From a bacterium (GTDB taxonomy: Bacteria; Ratteibacteria; UBA8468), in NCBI GenBank assembly GCA_030637775.1, contig DAOWFY010000008.1, forward strand, positions 1-9,878: 9,878 nucleotides of DNA, written 5' to 3'. The position numbers were made by a program, and so were the translations under genes. This document shows positions 1 to 5,622 of this stretch, one piece after another; position 1 is the stretch's first letter; every line of letters starts with the position of its first letter. Below the pieces are notes generated by a model that had not been told where the DNA came from, made no database searches, and worked only from the letters and a program-made list of their open reading frames with translations.

Positions 1-12
1 AGGGTATAAATA

Positions 13-67
13 CACCTCCTTTAAAAAATTCCAGGAGTTATCCACAGTATTAACAGGCACTAACTCC
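13..67 (-). promoter_or_regulatory. 5' leader with inverted repeat and Shine-Dalgarno-like site
   Basis: Downstream of the predicted start near 95, the minus strand has a 7-bp inverted repeat GGAGTTA/TAACTCC (61-67 with 34-40) with a 20-base loop, then AAAGGAGGTG (22-13), an excellent anti-16S match. No ATG, GTG or TTG at good spacing follows before the edge, so the start codon would be at or beyond position 1, rather far from the site. It may be a regulated leader; no riboswitch class is recognised. Confidence 0.35.
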
Positions 68-101
68 CCCCTTGGAGAACCCCCTATTAACTATGAATAA
101 T

Positions 102-130
102 ATTATATCCCTATGTGTAACCTTTGTCTA
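102..130 (-). promoter_or_regulatory. strong sigma70-type promoter reading off the left edge
   Basis: Minus strand TAGACA (130-125, 5 of 6 to TTGACA), a 17-bp spacer, and perfect TATAAT (107-102). Transcription would begin near 95 and run out of the window, so a separate gene should lie just to the left in the same orientation as the pil operon. Confidence 0.7.
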
Positions 131-171
131 TCAGTTCTACCGAGCAAACACTAATTTTTTTTACTAATTCC

Positions 172-1272
172 CTATTTCTCCTGCCAGGATGTGACGGAGT
201 AGATCTTGGTGCCGCCAGAGAAAGGTAAATCTATGGAGCCTGATAGATCTAAATACTCAATCGTTGAATCCGTCTCCAACTTAAAAGTTTCGCCAACTAT
301 CGAGCCGTACAAAGTGGAGGTAGTCTCTATCTTGACCTGACCCTTAGGTCCGAAGAGCACAGCATAGCAGGCTGAATCCGTTTCTAATTTAATTGCATCA
401 ATACCGTCATAGTCAGAAAAAAGCCCCACCGCCGTTGCCGCAGAGGAACCCACAACAGAGTTACTCTCCAGCTTTATGTATCCTTCAGCAACAATTATCC
501 CCGGACCAACAATCGTTACTCCATCGCCTTCAAGATTACCATAAATATAGATGATGCCATTGATGGGACTAAGAACGGGTATATTCAGAGTGGCGCCGGT
601 GACGTCCCAGTCTTCATTATGGGTATATCCTACCTCGGTAGCCTTGGTGGCGTAATCAACCATATCAAGGGTAGGCAGGGTTATTTCGTCGGCACTGTCT
701 TGAGAACCTTCGCTGAAAGTTCCGTCACCACTGACGGCTCCGTGTGCCGATCCCGCACCAGTAACGGCGACCCCTTCGTTTATTATATTAGTATTACTAT
801 GCAGATCTCCGGTGATACTAACCGGGGCTTCAACCTTTAAAAGTTCCTTAGTGCAAACTGTATAATCAAAGGCAGCTGCCCTTCCTTTCGTTACTACTTT
901 AACCCTCCTTTTCGCCATTAAGGGGGAACTCGTACTGGGTGTGTAGCCGGTGGCTTCAATTTCAATTACTGGATCGCTAGTCAGGTCGGCCGTAACTGTG
1001 AAATCACCCATTATCTCACCCCCTGAGCTGGAAAAAGAGGTCACAGTTTTGGTAGCGGGGGACCCGCTCCAGCTGGCAATGTTTCCATAGTTCAGTTCCC
1101 AGATAGCCAGCTCTATTCCGGCTTCGGCAAGATTGATGGCAGAGATTCTTCTGTAGGAGCGAAGGGTCAATCTCTGCTCGGATGAGATCATCGAGAGATG
1201 GACCCCTCCTAAGGCAAGAAGAACAGCCATAATAATTGTAACAACAATCAGGATGAATCCCTTCTGGTCCAT
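172..1272 (-). CDS. PilX-like minor prepilin with beta-helix C-terminal domain
   Basis: 366 residues with AGGGAG four bases before the ATG. A short leader MDQKG precedes FILIVVTIIMAVLLALGGVHL (membrane helix about 6-26). Position +5 is Val, not Glu, as in many PilX proteins. MISSEQRLTLRSYRRISAINLAEAGIELA (28-56) matches the PilX N-terminal domain, including the AEAG motif. The rest is Gly/Thr/Ser-rich beta structure. A bactofilin-like/DUF7305-like tail shows repeated K-(L/I)-E-x-x-S units at about 267, 295, 314 and 331, and YAVLFGPKGQVKIE...LYGSIVGETFKLE (303-332), the form seen in PilX-like proteins of many candidate phyla. Family context suggests a pilus tip or surface adhesin component. 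It is last in the operon, 181 bp after the PilW-like gene because of repeat copy 1. No terminator hairpin is evident after its TAG. Confidence 0.85.
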   Translation of the reverse strand: MDQKGFILIVVTIIMAVLLALGGVHLSMISSEQRLTLRSYRRISAINLAEAGIELAIWELNYGNIASWSGSPATKTVTSFSSSGGEIMGDFTVTADLTSDPVIEIEATGYTPSTSSPLMAKRRVKVVTKGRAAAFDYTVCTKELLKVEAPVSITGDLHSNTNIINEGVAVTGAGSAHGAVSGDGTFSEGSQDSADEITLPTLDMVDYATKATEVGYTHNEDWDVTGATLNIPVLSPINGIIYIYGNLEGDGVTIVGPGIIVAEGYIKLESNSVVGSSAATAVGLFSDYDGIDAIKLETDSACYAVLFGPKGQVKIETTSTLYGSIVGETFKLETDSTIEYLDLSGSIDLPFSGGTKIYSVTSWQEK

Positions 1273-1311
1273 CTTTCTCCCTTTTAATTTTTTACTTCTG
1301 TATATCTAAGG

Positions 1312-1448
1312 CGAGGAAGTTCCCTGAAGCGTGCCTTGTTACCGACAAGCGGGCACGGTGTCCGCCAAAGGCGGACGAGCGAGGAGCAACGAGAGTGTAG
1401 TTTGCCTCGCTGGGGCAAACAAACGTGCCGCTGAAGGGAACTTCCGAG
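1312..1448. repeat. palindromic multi-hairpin element, copy 1 (intergenic)
   Basis: 137 bp filling most of the gap between the PilW-like and PilX-like genes. Terminal inverted repeats are GGAAGTTCCCT (1315-1325) and AGGGAACTTCC (1435-1445), perfect over 11 bp. Internal hairpins: CGTGCC/GGCACG (1330-1335 with 1352-1357) capped by TTGT/ACAA, GTCCGCC-AAA-GGCGGAC (1360-1376), and GTTTGCC/GGCAAAC (1400-1406 with 1414-1420) around TCGCTGG. A second CGTGCC (1424-1429) could compete for GGCACG. It has the same order and orientation as copy 2, about 540-550 bp apart. It is not followed by a T run, so it is not a standard terminator, but it could stabilise or attenuate the operon transcript. Confidence 0.9.
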
Positions 1449-1453
1449 CCTCC
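1449..1453 (-). promoter_or_regulatory. Shine-Dalgarno-like GGAGG directly after the prepilin stop, cut off from the next start
   Basis: On the minus strand the PilW-like gene ends TAA immediately followed by GGAGG. Repeat copy 1 then separates this site from the next start codon by 176 bases. It may be a former ribosome site displaced by the insertion, or chance. The next gene now uses AGGGAG at 1277-1282. Confidence 0.35.
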
Positions 1454-2131
1454 TTATTTATTCCGTAACTTAACAACAGAATTTAAGGTTTCTTGATAGG
1501 TTCTGTTCAATCTGGTTCTGCTGGCAGTTAATTCAATGGCAACATAAGTTCCAGCGGAACTAAAGATTAAGGAACTGATATTATTAGCAATAACATTAGT
1601 ATTATCGATTCTGCTGCTTCCGGTACCATAAGCATCCATAATCCTTTCTAAATTGGCTAAATTAAGCTGGTAGATGAGATAGTCATATTCATCGGGAATG
1701 ATATCTCTATTCGTATCTATGGAAGGAATCTCCAGGACGAGGCAGTTAGTTGAAGTGGTATAACCTCCCCAGGCTGATAGCACCTGAGTTGCCCATTTAA
1801 TATCCTTAGACATCCAGTCCAGAGCCAACCTGGCATCGGCGTAAATATCCAGATAGGTTCTGCTGGAATCAAAACTTCGCTGACTGCCTAAGTAGAGAAA
1901 AAGGATTACCCCCAGGATAAAGGAGGCCAAGACCACCGAAACCATTATTTCCACAAGGGTAAACCCTGTTCTTTTTCTCCCCCACAAAGGCTTGGTAGTT
2001 TCCTTTAGGCGTGCCTTGTTACCGACAAGCGGGCACGGTGTCCGAAGGACGAGCGAGGAGGAACGAGAGCGAAGATTTCCTCGCTGGGGAAATCGAGCGT
2101 GCCGCCGAAGGGAACTACCGAGTCTATTCAT
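1454..2131 (-). CDS. minor prepilin, PilW/GspJ-like, with repeat-lengthened leader
   Basis: 225 residues from the ATG that overlaps the preceding stop (ATGA). The prepilin cleavage motif RKRTG/FTLVEIMVSVV lies unusually far in, with cleavage after Gly56; Phe57 is +1 and Glu61 is +5. The mature part (about 169 residues) has SFILGVILFLYLGSQRSF and YADARLALDWMSKDIKWA, typical of PilW/GspJ, then a Ser/Thr-rich C-domain ending VVKLRNK. Residues 4-47 are encoded by the palindromic element at 1991-2122. Removing it leaves MNRPLWGRKRTG/FTLVE, a normal 12-residue leader, so the element appears inserted in frame in the leader. A TTG eight codons before the cleavage site (LWGRKRTG) could act as an internal start, preceded by AGGAAA about 10 bases upstream. 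The leader inserted is Arg-rich and would be removed by prepilin peptidase if still recognised. Confidence 0.82.
   Translation of the reverse strand: MNRLGSSLRRHARFPQRGNLRSRSSSLVLRTPCPLVGNKARLKETTKPLWGRKRTGFTLVEIMVSVVLASFILGVILFLYLGSQRSFDSSRTYLDIYADARLALDWMSKDIKWATQVLSAWGGYTTSTNCLVLEIPSIDTNRDIIPDEYDYLIYQLNLANLERIMDAYGTGSSRIDNTNVIANNISSLIFSSAGTYVAIELTASRTRLNRTYQETLNSVVKLRNK
1991..2122. repeat. palindromic multi-hairpin element, copy 2 (in frame in a prepilin gene)
   Basis: 132 bp (44 codons), clearly GC-richer than the flanks. Terminal inverted repeats are GGTAGTTTCCTT (1994-2005) and AAGGGAACTACC (2108-2119), with one mismatch that is a G-T wobble on the plus strand. Internal hairpins: CGTGC-CTTGT / ACAAG-CGG-GCACG at 2010-2037, GTCC-GAA-GGAC at 2040-2050, and GATTTCC / GGAAATC at 2074-2094 with loop TCGCTGG. 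AGCGAGG (2052-2058) can also pair with CCTCGCT (2079-2085), competing with the last hairpin. A second CGTGCC lies near the right end. It matches copy 1 along its length. Ends are set by similarity between the copies; no target duplication is seen, and boundaries are uncertain by a few bases. Confidence 0.9.
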
Positions 2132-2517
2132 TGCTTATCGATTCCCTCTCGCGTTATTAGCGTGACCAGACTTTTAGTTGAACTTCTGCCCTGAGCTGAG
2201 GTCCAGCTCACCGTTACAGTTACTTTTTTGATATCATCCTCTCCTGCAATATAGGTGTCGTCAACGGTTACCGTACCGACAGGATTAGCGAGATGAGCAA
2301 ATCCGGGAGTGGTAAATGTTCCTCCCACAATGTTATTGAAGGCCATATCTCTGATTAGTTCCATCTCCTCCTGGGCGGCCTGGGTAGCGATAAAAATCTC
2401 CCTTGTCTCGGTGCTAATGCCAAAACCATAAGAAAAGATACTGACGATGCCGATGGAGATGATGATAATGATAAGAATGGTCAGAGTTATCTCAATCAGC
2501 GTAAACCCCTTCTTCAT
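2128..2517 (-). CDS. minor prepilin, PilV/GspI-like
   Basis: 129 residues. A four-residue leader MKKG is followed by FTLIEITLTILIIIIISIGIV, a class III prepilin signal with cleavage after Gly4, Phe at +1 and Glu at +5. The hydrophobic helix (about 5-30) serves as membrane anchor and filament core. The segment ATQAAQEEMELIRDMAFNNI (44-63) matches PilV/GspI-type minor pilins, where this stretch continues helix alpha-1. A short beta domain with threonine-rich strands ends the protein (VTVDDTY, KKVTVTVSW). It starts 2 bp after the pilC stop without a strong ribosome site and overlaps the next prepilin by ATGA. It probably takes part in the initiating tip complex. No Cys pair is present. Confidence 0.85.
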   Translation of the reverse strand: MKKGFTLIEITLTILIIIIISIGIVSIFSYGFGISTETREIFIATQAAQEEMELIRDMAFNNIVGGTFTTPGFAHLANPVGTVTVDDTYIAGEDDIKKVTVTVSWTSAQGRSSTKSLVTLITREGIDKQ

Positions 2518-2519
2518 CT

Positions 2520-3731
2520 TTACTTTACTAATTGGGTGATCTTAAATATGGGTAACAACATCGCAACAGCAATTCCGCCGATAACCACCCCCAAAAGAAC
2601 CATAATCACCGGCTCAATCAAACTGGTTAGACCACTGACCGCGGCATCAACCTCGGCATCGTAGAAGTCAGCCACTTTAGAAAGCATCTCCTCCAAGGAG
2701 CCGGTTTCCTCCCCGACTGCAATCATTCGGGTAACCATCGGAGGAAAGACGCCTGATTTAGTTAAGGGTTCAGCAATCGGTTCGCCCTCGCGGATATTCT
2801 TCCTCGCCTCATTGACCGCCTTTTCTACCACCTTATTGCCCGAGGTTTTGCCCACAATCTCCAGAGCATTTAGGATTGAGATACCGCTTTTAACTAAAGT
2901 GGACAGTGTCCTGGAGAAGCGGGAAACTACCACCTTCCTGACCAGTTTTCCAATGATGGGAAGTTTCAATAAAATGGTATCGAACTGAAACTTTCCTTTT
3001 TCGCTACGGACGTAGAAGCGAAAAGCAAGAAAAAGCAAGAATATCCCTCCAAAAACAGCAAAGAACCAGTGGCGAAAGATATCACTTATGAGAAGAAGAA
3101 AAGCGGTTGGTCCAGGAAGTGACCCCCCTAAACCTTCAAAAATGCCTTTGAATGTGGGGATAACTTTGAGAAGCAAAAAAGAGGTAACAATTATCGCCAT
3201 CACAATAATGGCCGCAGGATACGTCAGAGCAGATTTAATCTTCTTACGCAATGTACTTGTCGCCTCAAGATAGTTGGCTAACCTGTCTAACATATCATCC
3301 AGAGCACCAGAAGCCTCCCCGGCCCTCACCATATTTATATAGAGTGGGGAGAAGACCGTGGGATGTTTTTCTAAGGCTTCGGAGAGGTTGCTTCCGGTAC
3401 TGACGTCATCCCTGAGCTTTCCAATCAGTGCTTGAAAACCCCTATTTTCCATCTGTTTTGAGAGCGTGTCTAAGGTTTGAATCATCGGAAGTCCAGCATC
3501 CACCATCGTTGCCAACTGCCGGGAAAAAACAACTAAATCATCTAACTTAATTTTTGCTGTTACCCGAGGTGCTCTTTTCCTTCTTTCCCTTCTTCTTTCG
3601 GGAGCAAGGGAGATAATAGTGAGTTTGCGCTCCCGCAGGCTTGTTGTAACTTCCGCCTCATCTGCCGCTTCCATTGTACTGGTGATTAACTCTCCCTCTA
3701 ATGTCCTTGCCGAATAACGATATAAAGCCAT
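2520..3731 (-). CDS. pilC: type IV pilus inner-membrane platform protein PilC (GspF family)
   Basis: 403 residues, the normal length for PilC/GspF. The N-terminus MALYRYSARTLEGE is typical. Two T2SSF domains lie at about 66-189 and 269-391, each with the family's helical bundle (FSRQLATMVDAGLPM; FSRTLSTLVKSGISI). The first includes YINMVRAGEASG (131-142) and the second MIAVGEETGSLEEML (336-350). Three membrane helices are visible: about 172-192, 219-240 and 370-394. It sits in the inner membrane and couples PilB/PilT rotation to pilin insertion and removal. AAGGAG is a few bases before the ATG, and the gap to pilB is 10 bp. The next prepilin gene starts 2 bp after the stop. Nothing unusual is seen. 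Confidence 0.95.
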   Translation of the reverse strand: MALYRYSARTLEGELITSTMEAADEAEVTTSLRERKLTIISLAPERRRERRKRAPRVTAKIKLDDLVVFSRQLATMVDAGLPMIQTLDTLSKQMENRGFQALIGKLRDDVSTGSNLSEALEKHPTVFSPLYINMVRAGEASGALDDMLDRLANYLEATSTLRKKIKSALTYPAAIIVMAIIVTSFLLLKVIPTFKGIFEGLGGSLPGPTAFLLLISDIFRHWFFAVFGGIFLLFLAFRFYVRSEKGKFQFDTILLKLPIIGKLVRKVVVSRFSRTLSTLVKSGISILNALEIVGKTSGNKVVEKAVNEARKNIREGEPIAEPLTKSGVFPPMVTRMIAVGEETGSLEEMLSKVADFYDAEVDAAVSGLTSLIEPVIMVLLGVVIGGIAVAMLLPIFKITQLVK

Positions 3732-3741
3732 TTTTTCTCCT

Positions 3742-5559
3742 TCACTCCTCGGAGGTGACGCGCATAACCTCCTCTAAGGTTGTGGTTCCCCTTTTAAAGT
3801 TTTTCACAGCATTATCCCGCAGGGTAGCCATTCCTTTTTCGATGACCTTCTTCTTGATCACATCGGCCGGAGCCTCCTTGATTGCCAATTCCCTAATTTC
3901 CCCATCCATAAGAAAAACCTCAGCCGTAGCCATTCTTCCATAGTAACCGGTCTGATTGCATTTCTTACACCCTTTCCCATGATAGAAAATGGGTTTTTCT
4001 CTCGTGGTTTCCAATTTTACTCCTATTCTCGCCAAAACTTCCTGGGGAATCTCTACCTCTTCTTTACAGGAATCACAGATTTTACGCATTAGCCTTTGGG
4101 CCGAGATCATAATTATTGAGGAGGCAATAAGAAAAGGTTCCACCTGCATATCAATTAGCCTGGTGATGGCGCTGGGAGCATCATTGGTATGAAGGGTAGA
4201 TAGCACCAGTTGTCCGGTAAGAGCGGCCTTCACCGCAATGTCTGCGGTCTCAAAATCTCTAATCTCCCCGATGAGGATGATGTCCGGACTCTGGCGAAGA
4301 ATGGCGCGTAGCCCCTTAGCAAAGGTTAAGCCTATTTCCGGTTTAACGGCAATCTGAGTGATACCGGGAATCTGGTACTCCACCGGATCTTCAATGGTAA
4401 TAATATTACGGTCTGCGGTGTTAAGTTTATTTAAGATGGAGTAGAGGGTAGTTGACTTTCCCGAACCGGTTGGTCCGGTGATGAGAATCATTCCATAGGG
4501 TCTGCTTGTTGCCTTCTCCATTTGCGCCAGTGGCCCGGGCAAAAATCCTAAATCGGATAACCCCAGGGAAAGGCTTGACCTATCCAGGGCACGAAGCACT
4601 ACCTTTTCCCCAAAACTGATGGGTAGCACACTGACCCGATAATCGATCTCCTTCTCTTCCATTTTAACCCGGAATCTTCCATCCTGCGGAAGTCTTCTTT
4701 CGGTAATATCAAGGTTAGACATAATCTTTAATCTGGCACTAATTGCCTGCTGCAGCCGTTTAGGGAGCTCAGTTTCTTCGTGGAGGATTCCATCGACGCG
4801 ATAGCGGAGGCGAAAATCCTTCTCGTAGGGCTCAAGATGAATATCGCTTGCTCTCCTCTGATAGGCTTGAAGGAGAATATAGTCAACCAATTTTACTACC
4901 GGGGTCTGGTCGGCCTCCTTAAGAAGATCCCTTTCCTCAATTACCTCCTCGACCACAACCTCCACCTTTTCCTTCCTTATTTTTCCAATGAGTTCCTCCA
5001 CGCTCTCTTCCGCCATTGATTCAGTGGCGGATTCTGGCAATTCTTTTGCCTCTTCCTTAATTACCTCGACAGACTTCCCTTTAAAATCGGCGGTAAGACC
5101 AGCAAGCATCTTATCCACATCCAATTTCTCCTCTTCTCGAGAATAGGACTTTCTGATGGTCTCGGCAATATCCTTCCTCGTAGAAAGACAATAGCGAATA
5201 TTATAGCCGGTGGTACTCTTAAGGTCATCAATGGCTAAGATATTTAAGGGGTCAGCAGTAGTAATGGTAAGAGTTTTACCAATGAGGGAGATCGGAAGGA
5301 CATTATAGTAACGGGCTGTCTCTATCGGAATGAGTTTAAGAGCGGATGGCTCTGGTTTGATTTTGCTCAGGTCAAGGGAGGGAAGGTTCAAATTTTCCGA
5401 GAGGGCGGATAAAAGATCCTTCTCCGAAATTAAACCTTCATCTAAAAGAATCCTGGAAAGAGGAAGTCTCTTTTGCTTCTGGATAGAGAGGGCTCTTTCA
5501 TAATCCTCTCTTTTGAGGAGATTATTCTTTAAAAGGATTTCCTCTATTTTTTTACTCAT
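3742..5559 (-). CDS. pilB: type IV pilus assembly ATPase PilB (GspE/PulE family)
   Basis: 605 residues, full length. The N-terminal T2SSE/MshEN-type domain spans about 1-140 (IEEILLKNNLLKREDYERAL, SRILLDEGLISEKDLL). Its first motif lacks the usual Leu-Gly, so c-di-GMP binding is doubtful. A Glu/Val-rich linker follows (about 141-215). The catalytic part carries ASDIHLEP (237-244), Walker A GPTGSGKST (362-370), Asp box TIEDPVEY (388-395), Walker B IILIGEIRD (427-435), His box STLHTNDA (454-461), and zinc cysteines at 495/498 and 531/534. It should be a cytoplasmic hexamer powering pilin polymerisation through PilC. The ATG at 5559 gives a standard PilB N-terminus but lacks a Shine-Dalgarno, as the palindrome lies immediately upstream. 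The stop is 10 bp before pilC. All catalytic motifs are canonical, unlike the split paralog before it. GspE of a type II system is the alternative name. Confidence 0.92.
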   Translation of the reverse strand: MSKKIEEILLKNNLLKREDYERALSIQKQKRLPLSRILLDEGLISEKDLLSALSENLNLPSLDLSKIKPEPSALKLIPIETARYYNVLPISLIGKTLTITTADPLNILAIDDLKSTTGYNIRYCLSTRKDIAETIRKSYSREEEKLDVDKMLAGLTADFKGKSVEVIKEEAKELPESATESMAEESVEELIGKIRKEKVEVVVEEVIEERDLLKEADQTPVVKLVDYILLQAYQRRASDIHLEPYEKDFRLRYRVDGILHEETELPKRLQQAISARLKIMSNLDITERRLPQDGRFRVKMEEKEIDYRVSVLPISFGEKVVLRALDRSSLSLGLSDLGFLPGPLAQMEKATSRPYGMILITGPTGSGKSTTLYSILNKLNTADRNIITIEDPVEYQIPGITQIAVKPEIGLTFAKGLRAILRQSPDIILIGEIRDFETADIAVKAALTGQLVLSTLHTNDAPSAITRLIDMQVEPFLIASSIIMISAQRLMRKICDSCKEEVEIPQEVLARIGVKLETTREKPIFYHGKGCKKCNQTGYYGRMATAEVFLMDGEIRELAIKEAPADVIKKKVIEKGMATLRDNAVKNFKRGTTTLEEVMRVTSEE

Positions 5560-5568
5560 TGCAGCAGT

Positions 5569-5622
5569 AGGGGTCAGGTCTCAACATTTGACAATTTTGT
5601 CAAATGTTGAGACCTGACCCCT
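5569..5622 (-). repeat. perfect 26-bp-arm palindrome between the pilB paralogs (REP-like)
   Basis: Arms 5569-5594 and 5597-5622 are exact reverse complements separated by only TT. The outer part reads AGGGGTCAGGTCTCAAC. It fills almost all the 62-bp gap between the two pilB-type genes and reaches the last base of the upstream stop codon. There is no T run after it, so it is not a standard terminator, although its transcript would form a very stable hairpin. From memory, the GGGGTCAGGTCTCAACATTT sequence recurs in bacterial genomes near REP-associated (Y1/IS200-like) transposases. No transposase is present here. The downstream pilB start has no Shine-Dalgarno, which may be a consequence of the insertion. 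Confidence 0.9.

Noticed and set aside
38-46. TTATCCACA, a perfect DnaA box
   Set aside because: Only one copy, with no AT-rich unwinding region or dnaA/dnaN genes nearby. A single 9-mer is readily explained by chance.
619-840. Plus-strand open frame within the PilX-like gene
   Set aside because: It lies entirely antisense inside a well-supported gene and has no recognisable protein features or ribosome site.
1312-1448. Element copy as an intrinsic terminator
   Set aside because: Stable stems exist but no T run follows on the transcribed strand, and the operon continues into the PilX-like gene.
1312-2122. Two-copy element as a CRISPR array or tRNA-like gene
   Set aside because: The two copies are about 540 bp apart with a gene in between. 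Neither contains a tRNA T-arm sequence or regular spacers.
4780-5019. Plus-strand open frame antisense to the PilB linker
   Set aside because: It arises opposite the Glu/Val-rich linker codons of pilB and shows no domain. It is a shadow frame.
5569-5622. Palindrome as a rho-independent terminator
   Set aside because: There is no T tract on either side. The loop is two bases, which is unusual for a terminator, and pilB directly follows.
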